From the NCBI GenBank assembly GCA_028289605.1, contig JANQON010000003.1:124001-188000 (forward strand): a stretch of DNA of 64,000 nt, written 5' to 3'. The position numbers were made by a program, and so were the translations under genes. Shown here piece after piece: positions 16,563-25,980 of this stretch (within the stretch, counting starts at the first letter, position 1; every line of letters begins with the position of its first letter). Origin of the DNA: Hyphococcus sp. (lineage in GTDB: Bacteria; Pseudomonadota; Alphaproteobacteria; Caulobacterales; Parvularculaceae). The notes under the pieces are model-generated. The model had not been told where the DNA came from. It saw nothing but the letters and a program-made list of their open reading frames with translations, and ran no database searches.

Positions 16563-16765
16563 GCGGGAGAGATCGGACGCATTTGTCAGTCTAAATGGGC
16601 CCGGCGCCGAAGGAGCAACCGCCCCGGAAACTCTCAGGCAAAAGGACCGCATGAGCAGCTACAGGCTGGAAAGCGGGCGCTGATCGTCAGCGCCCCGCCG
16701 AAGGAGTAAGCGGGCGGCGCGGCGCCTTCCCCGTGAAATCTCTCAGGCGCCCATGACAGCCGGGG
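16563..16765 (+). ncRNA. Tandem glycine riboswitch (two aptamers)
   Basis: Two consecutive aptamers lie in front of the glycine cleavage genes. Aptamer 1 opens with GCGGGAGAG (P1 arm GCGG at 16563-16566, closing CCGC at 16647-16650) and has the conserved GCCGAAGGAGCAA and ACTCTCAGGCAAAAGGAC. Aptamer 2 opens near 16664 (GGCTGGAAAG, closing CAGCC at 16757-16761) and repeats GCCGAAGGAGTAAG and ATCTCTCAGGCGCC. These are the signature core sequences of the family. Glycine binding normally switches on gcv expression, letting the cell degrade excess glycine. Confidence 0.96.
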
Positions 16766-16767
16766 CA

Positions 16768-16787
16768 GCCGCGGTAAAAGCCGCGGC
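16768..16787 (+). promoter_or_regulatory. Hairpin between the riboswitch and gcvT (expression platform candidate)
   Basis: GCCGCGG (16768-16774) pairs with CCGCGGC (16781-16787) around a TAAAAG loop. It begins six bases after the P1 stem of aptamer 2 and ends seven bases before the GGGA ribosome site of gcvT. There is no T-tract, so control is more likely at translation than by termination. Confidence 0.5.
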
Positions 16788-16806
16788 CGTTATGGGACAT
16801 ATGCTT

Positions 16807-17958
16807 ATGGCTGACGCGCTTCGAACCACCCCTCTTCACGCCCTGCATCAACGGCTCGGCGCCAAAATGGCGCCCTTTGCCGGTTACGACATGCCGGTGC
16901 AGTACCGCCTCGGCGTTCTCAAAGAGCACCTGCACACGCGCGAGAAGGCGGGTCTGTTCGACGTGTCGCATATGGGGCAGGCGTTCTTGACGACCACAGA
17001 GGTTGAAAAGGGCGCGGACGGCGCCCACGAGAAAATCGCCGACGCTATCGAGACGCTTGTTCCCGGCGAGATCCGAAAGCTGAAACGCGGCGGCATGCGG
17101 TATTCGGTGCTGTTGAACGACGCCGGCGGGATCGTCGATGACCTGATGATCACCCGCGCCGCCATGGCTGAGGGCGACGGGGTGCTGTTCCTTGTGGTTA
17201 ACGCCGCATGCAAGGAAAACGACTACCGGCTAATCGAAGAGACGCTTGAGGGCCGCGCGCGGCTCGATCCGCTCGACGATCGCGCGCTTCTCGCGTTGCA
17301 GGGACCGGCCGCCGCCGGTGTGCTCAACGCCATGATCCCGGGGGTCGCCGATCAAAAATTTATGTCGATGCGGCCGCTCGAATGGGACGGCGCCTTCGTT
17401 CTCGTGTCGCGCTGCGGCTACACGGGCGAAGATGGTTTTGAAATCTCGATCGAAGCGAAGAACGCCGAACGATTCGCCGAGGCGCTGCTCGCCCATCCGG
17501 ACGTGGCGCCGATCGGGCTCGGCGCGCGCGACTCCCTAAGACTCGAGGCCGGGCTGTGTCTTTACGGCCATGACCTGACGCCGGAAACAACGCCGGTGGA
17601 AGGCAATATCGCGTTCGCTATCGGCAAGCGCCGCCGGACTGAGGGCGGTTTTCCGGGTGCGTCGATCATCCAACGCCAGCTTGGCGACGGCCCGCAGCGT
17701 TTGCGTGTCGGGCTGGAGCCTGAGGGGCGCGCGCCGGCGCGAGAAGGAACTGAAATTCTGTCTACGGACGGCGCGGCAATCGGGCGTGTCACGTCAGGCG
17801 GCTTTGGCCCGACATGTGAAGGGCCGGTCGCCATGGGTTATGTCGATGCGAGCCACGCCGCGACCGGCGGCGAGGTTCATCTGGTCGTGCGCGGCAAGAC
17901 GCTGCCGGCGCGCGTTGTCGACATGCCGTTCACGCCGCATCGCTATTTCAGGGGCTAG
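16807..17958 (+). CDS. gcvT: Glycine cleavage system aminomethyltransferase (T protein)
   Basis: A 383-residue folate-dependent enzyme that moves the methylene group from the lipoyl arm of H protein to tetrahydrofolate and releases ammonia. Family blocks include L-H[19 protein letters not shown] at the N-terminus, [18 protein letters not shown] and [13 protein letters not shown]. The start is ATG 16807 (GGGA nine bases before). Earlier in-frame ATGs at 16801 and 16753 exist, but the latter falls inside the riboswitch aptamer. First gene of the operon; gcvH follows after 11 bases. Confidence 0.96.
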   Translation: MADALRTTPLHALHQRLGAKMAPFAGYDMPVQYRLGVLKEHLHTREKAGLFDVSHMGQAFLTTTEVEKGADGAHEKIADAIETLVPGEIRKLKRGGMRYSVLLNDAGGIVDDLMITRAAMAEGDGVLFLVVNAACKENDYRLIEETLEGRARLDPLDDRALLALQGPAAAGVLNAMIPGVADQKFMSMRPLEWDGAFVLVSRCGYTGEDGFEISIEAKNAERFAEALLAHPDVAPIGLGARDSLRLEAGLCLYGHDLTPETTPVEGNIAFAIGKRRRTEGGFPGASIIQRQLGDGPQRLRVGLEPEGRAPAREGTEILSTDGAAIGRVTSGGFGPTCEGPVAMGYVDASHAATGGEVHLVVRGKTLPARVVDMPFTPHRYFRG

Positions 17959-17969
17959 GAGATCTGAAT

Positions 17970-18338
17970 ATGACGAAATACACCAATGACCACGAATTTG
18001 TCCGGGAGGACGGCGATGTCTATGTCGTCGGCATTTCCAAGCACGCCGCGGAACAGCTGGGTGATGTGGTATTTGTCGAACTTCCAGAAATTGGCAAATC
18101 CTTTTCCAAAGGCGACGACATGGCGGTTGTTGAATCCGTGAAAGCGGCGTCGGATGTCTATGCGCCGATTTCGGGCGAAATCGTCGCGGCGAATGCGGCC
18201 ATTGTCGACGAACCCGCGAAAGTGAACGAAGACCCGGAAGGGTCTGCATGGTTCGTCAAGATCAAGGCGTCGGATCCGGCCGAGCTCGACGCTTTGATGG
18301 ACGAGGCGGCGTATACGGCGTTTACGGTGGAATCATGA
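17970..18338 (+). CDS. gcvH: Glycine cleavage system H protein
   Basis: A 122-residue lipoyl carrier that shuttles the aminomethyl group between the P, T and L proteins. The lipoylation site is Lys58 in [12 protein letters not shown], the standard context. The length and the start ([10 protein letters not shown]) are typical. Its TGA stop overlaps the next gene's ATG by four bases (ATGA), so translation is probably coupled. Confidence 0.97.
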   Translation: MTKYTNDHEFVREDGDVYVVGISKHAAEQLGDVVFVELPEIGKSFSKGDDMAVVESVKAASDVYAPISGEIVAANAAIVDEPAKVNEDPEGSAWFVKIKASDPAELDALMDEAAYTAFTVES

Positions 18339-18523
18339 GCAACAACAAAGATTCCGGCGCTGCGGTGTTGCCGCTGGGCATTGCCTTGGGCGCCGCCATC
18401 GGAACGGCGTTTGGCTTTGCGATTGATAATCTCGGGGCCGGCATCGGCGTCGGGATTGCGATCGGAGCGGGTCTCGGCGTCGCCATGAGCCGCTCAAAGG
18501 ACGACAAGTCAGAAGACGAGTAA
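18335..18523 (+). CDS. Glycine-zipper small membrane protein inside the gcv operon
   Basis: A 62-residue protein with one or two hydrophobic segments (about residues 12-50) built from repeated G-x-x-x-G/A steps ([13 protein letters not shown] and [15 protein letters not shown]). It has hydrophilic ends and a charged C-terminus (S-K-D-D-K-S-E-D-E). The pattern is that of a glycine-zipper transmembrane peptide. Its ATG overlaps the gcvH stop and it is seven bases from gcvPA, so it is translated within the gcv message. No role in glycine cleavage is known for such a protein. Confidence 0.75.
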   Translation: MSNNKDSGAAVLPLGIALGAAIGTAFGFAIDNLGAGIGVGIAIGAGLGVAMSRSKDDKSEDE

Positions 18524-18530
18524 GGGATTT

Positions 18531-19874
18531 ATGCGTTACTTACCTCACAATGATGCGGACCGTCGTCACATGCTCGGCGTCATCGGCGCTCATAAGATTG
18601 ACGATCTCTTCGCCGACGTGCCGGCGGATGCGCTGAACGCGGATTTCGACTTGCCCGATCACATGGGTGAAATGGCGGTCGAACGCGCGCTTGGCGCAAT
18701 GGCCGCGAAAAACCGCGCCGCCGGCGCCGGACCGTTCTTTGTCGGCGGCGGCGCTTATAAGCACCATGTGCCCGCGACGGTTGATCATATCATTCAGCGG
18801 TCGGAGTTTTTGACCGCCTATACGCCCTATCAACCTGAGGTCGCGCAAGGCACGCTGCAATATCTCTTCGAGTTTCAGACCCAGGTCGCTGCGCTGACCG
18901 GTATGGATGTGGCCAATTGCTCGATGTATGACGGTTCTACGGGCTGCGGCGAAGCGGCCCTGATGGCCCGTCGCATCACCAAGCGCATCAAGGCGGTGGT
19001 CTCCGGCGGTCTCCATCCCCAATACGCGGCCGTGACGCGCACCAATCTTGAGCTCGTCGGCGGGCAGGTTGACTGCGCGCCCATCGATCCGGGCGCCAAG
19101 GAAGACCTGGCCGCGCAGATTGACGACGACACGGCCTGCGTTATCGTTCAGAACCCGGACGTTTTCGGCAATGTCCGCGACCTCGCGCCCATCGCCAAGG
19201 CGGCGCAGGCCAAAGGCGCGCTGTTGATTGCTGTCGTCACGGAAGCCGTCTCTTTCGGCGCCGTGAAAAGCCCCGGGGAAATGGGGGCCGACATTGTGGT
19301 CGCAGAGGGACAGTCCATCGGCAATCCGTTAGGGTTCGGCGGTCCTTATGTGGGCCTCTTTGCGACGCGCCAGAAATATGTGCGCCAGATGCCGGGACGG
19401 CTTTGCGGCGAAACCGTCGACGCGGAAGGCAAACGCGGTTTTGTGCTCACGCTGTCGACGCGCGAGCAGCACATTCGCCGCGATAAGGCGACATCGAATA
19501 TCTGCACCAACGCCGGATTGTGCTCGCTGGCCTTCACCATTCACATGACGCTGCTGGGCGAGGCGGGGCTGCGCCGGCTGGCGACGCTGAATCACCAGGC
19601 CGCCTGCAAAACCGCCGACGCGCTCAGCGCCGTCAACGGCGTTGCGGTCCTCAACCAACGCTACTTCAACGAATTTACACTGCGCTTGCCTAAAAAGGCG
19701 GACGATGTTGTCGCGGCCCTTGCGGAGGACGGCGTGCTCGCCGGTGTCCCAGGCGGACGCCTATGGCCTGATGATCCGCAGGCGGAGAACCTGTTGATCG
19801 TTGCCGCAACCGAATGCGTAAGCGATGAGGACATCCGCACCTTCACGTTGAAGCTGCGGGAGGCGCTGCAATGA
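18531..19874 (+). CDS. gcvPA: Glycine dehydrogenase (decarboxylating) subunit 1
   Basis: A 447-residue N-terminal half of the P protein, in the split two-subunit form. It shows M-R-Y-L-P-H at the start, then [15 protein letters not shown] and [10 protein letters not shown], the conserved substrate and cofactor-pocket segments. With GcvPB it decarboxylates glycine using pyridoxal phosphate and loads the aminomethyl group on GcvH. The start follows AGGGATTT; the stop overlaps the gcvPB start (ATGA at 19871). Confidence 0.96.
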   Translation: MRYLPHNDADRRHMLGVIGAHKIDDLFADVPADALNADFDLPDHMGEMAVERALGAMAAKNRAAGAGPFFVGGGAYKHHVPATVDHIIQRSEFLTAYTPYQPEVAQGTLQYLFEFQTQVAALTGMDVANCSMYDGSTGCGEAALMARRITKRIKAVVSGGLHPQYAAVTRTNLELVGGQVDCAPIDPGAKEDLAAQIDDDTACVIVQNPDVFGNVRDLAPIAKAAQAKGALLIAVVTEAVSFGAVKSPGEMGADIVVAEGQSIGNPLGFGGPYVGLFATRQKYVRQMPGRLCGETVDAEGKRGFVLTLSTREQHIRRDKATSNICTNAGLCSLAFTIHMTLLGEAGLRRLATLNHQAACKTADALSAVNGVAVLNQRYFNEFTLRLPKKADDVVAALAEDGVLAGVPGGRLWPDDPQAENLLIVAATECVSDEDIRTFTLKLREALQ

Positions 19875-21454
19875 GCATGAATAATCAGGGCCGTCCTACC
19901 CGCGCCGTCGGCGCCGCGACATCAGGCGCCGCATCGACATTCACCGGCAACAAGGCGCTGCAGATTGAGGAAGGGCTGATTTTCGAGATCGGCCATTTCG
20001 CGGAAACCGGCGTCGATTTGCCCGAACCGGAGGGCGTCGAAAGCCGTCTCGGCGACCTTGCCCGCAGCTCGGAAATCGGCCTGCCCGGACTCTCCGAGCC
20101 GGAAACGATGCGCCACTATGTGCGTCTCAGTCAGAAAAACTACGCCATCGACATGGGGCCGTTTCCGCTTGGCTCGTGCACGATGAAGCACAATCCGCGG
20201 CTCAATGAAAAAGTCGCGCGCCTGCCGGGATTTGCGGACCTGCATCCGCTCGCGCCGCAGGACAGCGTGCAAGGCGCGCTCGAAGTTATCGATACGCTGG
20301 CGCACTGGCTGAAGGAACTGACCGGCATGCCGGCGGTGGCGATGTCGCCGAAAGCGGGCGCTCATGGCGAGCTTTGCGGCATGATGGCGATCAAGGCGGC
20401 GATCGACGCGCGGGGCGAAGCGGGCGTCCGTACGCGCGTTCTCGCGCCGGAATCCGCTCACGGAACGAATCCGGCGACCGCGGTGCAATGCGGATTTTCA
20501 GTCGATGGAATTCCTGCGGACGATACGGGCCGGGTCGACCTTGCGGCACTGAAAGAAAAGCTGGGTCCTGACGTGGCCGGCATCATGGTCACGAATCCCA
20601 ATACCTGCGGGCTGTTCGAACGAGACATCAAAGCCATTGCCGATGCGGTGCATGAGGCGGGCGGTTATTTCTATTGCGACGGCGCCAATTTCAACGCTAT
20701 CGCCGGCAAGGTGAAGCCCGGCGATCTCGGCATCGACGCCATGCATATTAATCTGCACAAGACCTTTTCAACGCCCCATGGGGGCGGCGGGCCGGGTTCA
20801 GGACCGACGGTCCTGTCCGACGCTCTGGCGCCGTTTGCGCCGGCGCCGTTCGTCGTCAAGGACGATGCGCGTTACCACCTCGTGGAGTCCCGTGCTGCGG
20901 CCAAGGAAGAGGGCGAAGCCGCGTCGAGCATTGGCCGGCTAACCGCCTTTCACGGCCAGTTCGGTATGTTCACCCGCGCGCTCAGCTATATGATGAGCCA
21001 TGGCGTCGACGGCGTTGCGCAGGCGGCTGAGGACGCCGTCCTTAACGCCAACTATGTGCAGGCGCGCCTGAAAACGGAAATGACCGCGGCGTTTGACGGC
21101 TATTGCATGCATGAAGCGCTGTTCGACGATCGCTTTCTTAAAGAGACGGGCGTTGAAACCGTCGATTTCGCCAAGGCGATGATCGACGAAGGGTATCATC
21201 CGATGACGATGTACTTCCCGCTTGTAGTTCACGGCGCCATGCTGATCGAGCCGACGGAATCGGAATCCTTACGCGAGCTTGATCAGTTCTGCGATGCGCT
21301 GATCCATCTGGCGAAAAAAGCCAAGGCCGAGGGACCGGACGCGTTCAAGGCCGCGCCGATTCATGCGCCGCGGCGGCGCCTCGATGAAACGGCGGCGGCG
21401 AGAAAGCCCGTCCTGCGGTGGACGCCGGAACGCCCGCCCCAAGCGGCGGAATAA
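19871..21454 (+). CDS. gcvPB: Glycine dehydrogenase (decarboxylating) subunit 2
   Basis: A 527-residue catalytic half of the P protein. The pyridoxal-phosphate lysine is Lys297 in [19 protein letters not shown], the invariant block. Other markers are [10 protein letters not shown] and [10 protein letters not shown]. An N-terminal stretch of about 20 residues rich in Ala, Gly and Thr precedes the usual start of similarity. It is the last gene of the operon, and the convergent TetR gene begins 13 bases after its stop. No lpd (L protein) is present locally, as is usual. Confidence 0.96.
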   Translation: MSMNNQGRPTRAVGAATSGAASTFTGNKALQIEEGLIFEIGHFAETGVDLPEPEGVESRLGDLARSSEIGLPGLSEPETMRHYVRLSQKNYAIDMGPFPLGSCTMKHNPRLNEKVARLPGFADLHPLAPQDSVQGALEVIDTLAHWLKELTGMPAVAMSPKAGAHGELCGMMAIKAAIDARGEAGVRTRVLAPESAHGTNPATAVQCGFSVDGIPADDTGRVDLAALKEKLGPDVAGIMVTNPNTCGLFERDIKAIADAVHEAGGYFYCDGANFNAIAGKVKPGDLGIDAMHINLHKTFSTPHGGGGPGSGPTVLSDALAPFAPAPFVVKDDARYHLVESRAAAKEEGEAASSIGRLTAFHGQFGMFTRALSYMMSHGVDGVAQAAEDAVLNANYVQARLKTEMTAAFDGYCMHEALFDDRFLKETGVETVDFAKAMIDEGYHPMTMYFPLVVHGAMLIEPTESESLRELDQFCDALIHLAKKAKAEGPDAFKAAPIHAPRRRLDETAAARKPVLRWTPERPPQAAE

Positions 21455-21467
21455 AGCTGCGAGTTGA

Positions 21468-21998
21468 CTATCGGCGCGGCGTGCAAACGGTGATCGCGCG
21501 CTTCATGCCGTCGGTATAGTCCTGATGGGTCTCGGCCTTTTGCATGAGCCCCTTTGACGCGGCGAAGAGCGTGAAGGCGGCGTCGGCGGTCCATTTGGAT
21601 CGCCGCCCCAGCAGCTTCGTTACCGCCTCGGCGATCTCCGCTTCGGCGTTCAATGCGATTTCCCGAATCTCCCCGTCAGCGATTTCGACAATTTCGCTGC
21701 TGTGGGGTGAGGCGCGCAGCATATCCACATAGTGCCCGTGCCATGCGTCAAAGGCCGCGAGAATTCTGGCCGGCGGCGGCGCATCGTCGTCTGCAAGCGC
21801 GTTCAGCGCCGATTGGCGCGAGTGGAGAATGAGATTCTCCAAAAGAGCGCGGAAGAGGGCGTCCTTAGATGCGTATTTCTTGTAAAGCGCCTGGCGGGAA
21901 ACGCCCACGGCGGCGGCGACATCTTCCATCGACGTCTTGCGATATCCATAGCGCATAAAGACATCGATCGCCGCTAATAGCTTGTCGGTCGGGGTCAT
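21468..21998 (-). CDS. TetR family transcriptional regulator
   Basis: A 176-residue repressor. The N-terminal helix-turn-helix is clear: R-K-T-S-M-E-D-V-A-A-A-V-G-V-S-R-Q-A-L-Y-K-K-Y, residues about 21-43. The C-terminal ligand domain is not assignable. It is divergent from the SDR gene at 22092, and a palindrome lies just upstream of its start (22007-22034), so it probably represses itself and the SDR. It ends against gcvPB on the other strand. Confidence 0.88.
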   Translation of the reverse strand: MTPTDKLLAAIDVFMRYGYRKTSMEDVAAAVGVSRQALYKKYASKDALFRALLENLILHSRQSALNALADDDAPPPARILAAFDAWHGHYVDMLRASPHSSEIVEIADGEIREIALNAEAEIAEAVTKLLGRRSKWTADAAFTLFAASKGLMQKAETHQDYTDGMKRAITVCTPRR

Positions 21999-22006
21999 GA
22001 GACATT

Positions 22007-22034
22007 GTTGACAAAATATATCTAATATGTCAAC
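22007..22034. promoter_or_regulatory. TetR-type operator in a divergent promoter
   Basis: GTTGACA (22007-22013) and TGTCAAC (22028-22034) form perfect 7-bp arms around a 14-bp AT-rich centre. The arms double as TTGACA-like -35 hexamers in both directions. Position between the TetR start (21998) and the SDR gene fits a shared operator. Confidence 0.6.
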
Positions 22035-22091
22035 TATGTTCCTCGCTCGAGGCGGGCGGGCCTGCGGCGGAAAGGAAAAGGACCCTCCATC

Positions 22092-23039
22092 ATGATGAAA
22101 AAAATCAAAAACAGCGGTTTTCGAAACTGGAAGCCGGCCAAGCTGCCGGATCTCGCCGGAAAGACCTATCTCATCACCGGCGGCAATTCAGGCATTGGCT
22201 TGGACGCGGCGAAGATGCTGGCGGGCGCCGGCGCTGATATTCTCATCGCCGCGCGCAATCCGGAAAAGGGCGAACGCGCCGCAGCGGCTGTCGCAGCAGA
22301 AGGGGCGGGAAGCGCATCTCATGTGCTGCTTGATCTCGCTGACATGGCGTCCATCCGCGCGGCGGCCGATGACGTCAGCGGGCGCATCGAGAAGCTTGAC
22401 GGGCTGATCAATAACGCTGGCATTATGCAGACGCCGCCGCGGCAAACCGCCGACGGTTTTGAACTGCAGTTCGGCACCAATCATCTCGGTCATTTTTTGC
22501 TGACGGGATTGCTCTTTGGTCTGGTGGAAAAAGCGCAAGGGCGAATCGTTCAGGTTTCGAGCCTGGCGCACGCCTTCGGCAGAATTCACTTCAACGATCT
22601 GATGCTGTCGAAAAGATATGATCCGTCGCGCGCTTATGCGCAGAGCAAACTGGCGAACCTCATGTTTGCGCTTGAACTTGACCGCCGGTTGACCAAGGCC
22701 GGCAGCGCGGTGACGGCTTATGCGTGCCACCCCGGCTATTCCAACACCAATTTGCAAAGCACAGGGCCAACCGGCGGGCTGAAGGTACTCTACGCGTTCA
22801 CTAACGCCGTGATGGCGCAGTCGTCTTATAGCGGCGCTATCCCTACGGTATTGTGCGCAGCCGGCGACGAAGCGCTGGCCGGCGGCTACTACGGTCCTAC
22901 CGGCTTCGGCGGCGCCCGGGGGCCCGTCAGCGACGCGCCCGTGTCCGGTGCGGCGCGCAATGAGGCCGCCGGGGCAAGGTTGTGGTCGGAGAGCGAAAAA
23001 CTCGTCGGGTTTTCCTGGGACACGGTGTTGACGGGTTGA
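22092..23039 (+). CDS. Short-chain dehydrogenase/reductase
   Basis: A 315-residue NAD(P)-dependent oxidoreductase of the classical SDR fold, most like the retinol-dehydrogenase/WW-domain-oxidoreductase group. It has the cofactor motif T-G-G-N-S-G-I-G, N-N-A-G-I-M, the catalytic Ser in V-S-S-L-A-H and the Tyr-Lys pair in Y-A-Q-S-K. A basic N-terminal arm of about 25 residues precedes the fold. ATG at 22092 follows GGAAAGGAAAAGG. It is divergent from a TetR gene that likely controls it. Substrate unknown. Confidence 0.9.
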   Translation: MMKKIKNSGFRNWKPAKLPDLAGKTYLITGGNSGIGLDAAKMLAGAGADILIAARNPEKGERAAAAVAAEGAGSASHVLLDLADMASIRAAADDVSGRIEKLDGLINNAGIMQTPPRQTADGFELQFGTNHLGHFLLTGLLFGLVEKAQGRIVQVSSLAHAFGRIHFNDLMLSKRYDPSRAYAQSKLANLMFALELDRRLTKAGSAVTAYACHPGYSNTNLQSTGPTGGLKVLYAFTNAVMAQSSYSGAIPTVLCAAGDEALAGGYYGPTGFGGARGPVSDAPVSGAARNEAAGARLWSESEKLVGFSWDTVLTG

Positions 23040-23159
23040 TCCTGCGGGTCGTTGCAAAAGCGCGAAACGCCGCGATCTTCACATTTCCGTCTTCCCGTCT
23101 TCCGGGCGCTGTTTTTCCAGATTAATCTCGGCTCTTTGGACAGACCAAGGGCGGGCCCA

Positions 23160-24683
23160 ATGGACTTTTTTACGCAATTCACCATGGCGGGATTGAGTTT
23201 CCTGACCACGCTTTTCATTTTTGTGGTGGGCCTCGGCGCGCTGGCGGTGGTGTTTATGTATTTCGCCGACGCCAGCCAGTCGCGGGACGCGGTGCGCCAC
23301 AATTACCCGGTGATCGGTCGGTTTCGCGAGCTCTTCACGCGGTTGGGCGAGTTCTTTCGGCAATATTTCTTCGCCCTCGATCGTGAAGAGATGCCTTTCA
23401 ACCGCGCCGAGCGGGACTGGATCTACAAGTCCGCCAAGGGCGGCAACAACACGCAGCCATTCGGCTCGACCCGCAATCTGAACATTGTCGGCACGCCTAT
23501 CTTCGTAAACTGCCCGTTCCCGAGGTTGGACGAAGAAGCGAGCGATCCGCCAGCGGTTGAATTCGGTCCCTATACGGAAAACCCGTATCGCGCCTCGTCA
23601 ATCATCAATATCTCGGCCATGAGTTATGGCTCCCTGTCCAAGCCGGCGATCAAAGCGCTGTCGCGCGGCGCGGCCGAGGCGAAGTGCTATATGAATACCG
23701 GCGAGGGCGGGTTGTCGCCGTACCATCTCGACGGCGGCTGCGACATCGTATTTCAAATGGGCACGGCGAAATACGGCGTGCGGACCAAGGACGGCGCCCT
23801 CGATGACAAAAAACTCGCCGACCTCGCCGATCGGCCGGAAGTCAAAATGATCGAGATCAAGCTGGCGCAGGGGGCGAAGCCCGGCAAGGGCGGGATCCTT
23901 CCCGCCGCCAAGGTCACTCGCGAGGTCGCCAAGATTCGCGGCATTCCGGCGGGCAAGCCGTCGATCTCCCCTAATCGCCATCCGGAAATCGACAATGTCG
24001 GCGAGCTGCTCGATTTTATCGATCGCGTCCGCAGCGTTTCGAAATTGCCCACCGGTTTTAAAACAGTACTCGGCGCCTATGGCTGGCTCGATGAGCTTTG
24101 CGACGAGATCGAGCGACGCGGCGTGGAATCCGCGCCGGACTTCATTACGCTGGACGGGGGCGACGGCGGCACCGGCGCCTCGCCCATGTCCCTGATGGAC
24201 AATGTCGGCCTGCCGCTGAAACAGTCATTGCCGATGCTCTGCCATATCCTCGCCCGCCGTGGCTTGCGCGACCGGATCAAGGTGATCGCCTCGGGCAAGC
24301 TCGTCACCCCGGCGGAAGTCGCCTGGGCCTATTGCGCCGGCGCGGACATGGTCAACACAGCGCGCGGCTTTATGTTCTCCATCGGCTGTATTCAGGCGCT
24401 TCGTTGCCATACGAACAATTGCCCGACCGGGGTTACCACCCACAAGAAATCGCTGCAGGGCGGGCTCGACCCGAAAGTAAAGGCGCCGCGCGTCGCTCAT
24501 TATGTTGAGAAAATGCGCAAGGACGTGGCCATGATCGCCCATTCCTGCGGCGCCGCGCATGCGCGCAATCTGAAGCTGTTCCATGTGCGCATCCAACAGG
24601 AGGACGGCGGATCGATCCCGCTTGACGAGTTGCTCGATCGGCATCGTCCGATGACGCCGGCGGAGTATCGGGCGGCGGAGTGA
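23160..24683 (+). CDS. FMN-binding glutamate synthase-like protein, membrane-anchored
   Basis: A 507-residue protein. One N-terminal membrane helix (about residues 8-33) is followed by the FMN/TIM-barrel synthase domain of GltB: I-S-A-M-S-Y-G-S-L-S, G-E-G-G-L-S-P-Y-H, G-G-D-G-G-T-G-A-S-P, and the cluster-binding cysteines in C-I-Q-A-L-R-C-H-T-N-N-C-P-T-G. The amidotransferase domain of true glutamate synthase is absent, so it may oxidise another substrate. The ATG at 23160 is preceded by AGGGCGGG. The longer frame from 23052 adds a basic N-terminus that would precede the membrane helix and is less likely. Confidence 0.87.
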   Translation: MDFFTQFTMAGLSFLTTLFIFVVGLGALAVVFMYFADASQSRDAVRHNYPVIGRFRELFTRLGEFFRQYFFALDREEMPFNRAERDWIYKSAKGGNNTQPFGSTRNLNIVGTPIFVNCPFPRLDEEASDPPAVEFGPYTENPYRASSIINISAMSYGSLSKPAIKALSRGAAEAKCYMNTGEGGLSPYHLDGGCDIVFQMGTAKYGVRTKDGALDDKKLADLADRPEVKMIEIKLAQGAKPGKGGILPAAKVTREVAKIRGIPAGKPSISPNRHPEIDNVGELLDFIDRVRSVSKLPTGFKTVLGAYGWLDELCDEIERRGVESAPDFITLDGGDGGTGASPMSLMDNVGLPLKQSLPMLCHILARRGLRDRIKVIASGKLVTPAEVAWAYCAGADMVNTARGFMFSIGCIQALRCHTNNCPTGVTTHKKSLQGGLDPKVKAPRVAHYVEKMRKDVAMIAHSCGAAHARNLKLFHVRIQQEDGGSIPLDELLDRHRPMTPAEYRAAE

Positions 24684-24716
24684 TGCGCAAACCTTGCGTT
24701 CTTCGTGCGACGGACC

Positions 24717-25871
24717 TTATTCGGCGCCGTCCGACGCCGCGCCGAGAAGGTCTGCGTGGAATGCGCGAAGATCGTCGACGCCGCTCTGGTTGAGGGCGAC
24801 GCCCGCCATGGCGATCCCCAGTTCGGGGACGGCCAAAGCGTCAGAACCCCAGAACCCCCCATGGCCGAAGGTTTGGCGGCCCGCCGAATCGTTTGCGAAC
24901 AGGCCCATCCGGTAAGGACTGTCCGAAGGACGCCCGGGGGCGTCCATCATGAGCGCAAGGCTCTCCGGATCGTCAAAGACCTCGCCGCCGAAGAGCGCGG
25001 CGAAAAAACGGGCGACGTCTTCTACGCTTGCGATGACACCGCCGCCGCCATAGGCGTCCATGGTGCCGTTAATCGGATACGTGTCCATATCGCCGAGCCA
25101 TTGGTGCGCGCGGTCTGGGACTCCCGCCGGCGGCGCGCGCTCCTCGTCCCACCAGACGCCGGTCAGGCCGAGAGCCTCCAGCTTCGTCAGTCGGCTGACG
25201 GCCGCGCCCAGCGGCTCGCCGGTCGCGCCCTCGATGATCTCGCCGAGCAGCACAAAGCCCGTGTCCGAATAAAAGAAAGCCGCGCCCGGCGCGCCCACAG
25301 GGTCGGTCGCATCGACCATGATCTTGATCTGATCGCTGCGGCTCCAGACCCTCGCTGGATCGTTCATGACCATGCCCGCATAGGCGCCGTCCGTGAAGTG
25401 ATCGTTGAGGCCGCCCGCATGCATCAAGAGATAGCGAACGCTGATCGCGTCGGTATCGTAGCCGTCAGCCTGCAAGAGGCCGTTATGGTCGGCGCTGATG
25501 AGCCCGCTCACCGACGCGTCGATATCGATCAGTCCCTGTTCGCGTAAGCGCAGCACGGCGGCGGCGACGAATGTCTTGGTGATTGACGCCATGCGCACGG
25601 GCGTGTCAGGCGTCATCGCCCGCCCGGCCGGGTCGGCGGTTCCAGAGGCGGCGGAGACCATTGTTCCATCCGCCAGTATCAGCGCGACCGCGAATCCCGG
25701 AACATCAGCACGCGTTTCCTGCAGCGCATCGAGACGCGCTTGCAGCGTTTCCGCCGTCATCGATAAATCATCGTCTCCCGGCGCATCGCCGCCGCATCCG
25801 GCAAGTGCAACCGCAAGCGCGGCGGCGACGCCGCACCACTTTATCTTCTGGAAAAACCCGATCACGCCCAA
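24717..25871 (-). CDS. Serine hydrolase, beta-lactamase/esterase (class C-like) family lipoprotein
   Basis: A 384-residue exported protein with lipobox A-L-A-G-C (Cys26). The penicillin-binding fold shows the S-x-x-K nucleophile motif Ser96-I-T-Lys99 in V-R-M-A-S-I-T-K-T. A Y-S-D-T-G segment stands in the Y-x-N position, and a late H-G-G-F-W-G serves as the third motif. Such proteins (EstB, AmpH and D-aminopeptidase types) cleave esters, peptides or peptidoglycan fragments. A true beta-lactamase activity is not indicated. It is convergent with the GltB-like gene and divergent from a methyltransferase. Confidence 0.86.
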   Translation of the reverse strand: MGVIGFFQKIKWCGVAAALAVALAGCGGDAPGDDDLSMTAETLQARLDALQETRADVPGFAVALILADGTMVSAASGTADPAGRAMTPDTPVRMASITKTFVAAAVLRLREQGLIDIDASVSGLISADHNGLLQADGYDTDAISVRYLLMHAGGLNDHFTDGAYAGMVMNDPARVWSRSDQIKIMVDATDPVGAPGAAFFYSDTGFVLLGEIIEGATGEPLGAAVSRLTKLEALGLTGVWWDEERAPPAGVPDRAHQWLGDMDTYPINGTMDAYGGGGVIASVEDVARFFAALFGGEVFDDPESLALMMDAPGRPSDSPYRMGLFANDSAGRQTFGHGGFWGSDALAVPELGIAMAGVALNQSGVDDLRAFHADLLGAASDGAE

Positions 25872-25980
25872 ATCTCCCCGCTGGTGAATACGCTGGCCCG
25901 GTTCTTGAGCATGTTTTCCTCGCTACGCCAAGCTGAGCCCTGCAATTCCGCGCGTACGCGCCCGGTGCTAAGCTGCGCCC

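Noticed and set aside
16753-16806. ATG at 16753 as the gcvT start
   Set aside because: It falls inside the second glycine aptamer, and the extra residues do not match GcvT; 16807 has a ribosome site and the family N-terminus.
24705-25547. A 280-codon frame opposite the serine hydrolase
   Set aside because: It is a shadow of the GC-rich hydrolase gene, which has S-I-T-K and a lipobox; the shadow has Arg-rich, non-protein-like composition.
24717-25871. The serine hydrolase as an antibiotic-resistance beta-lactamase
   Set aside because: The motifs fit the general penicillin-binding/esterase fold, Y-S-D-T-G replaces Y-x-N, and nothing ties it to resistance.
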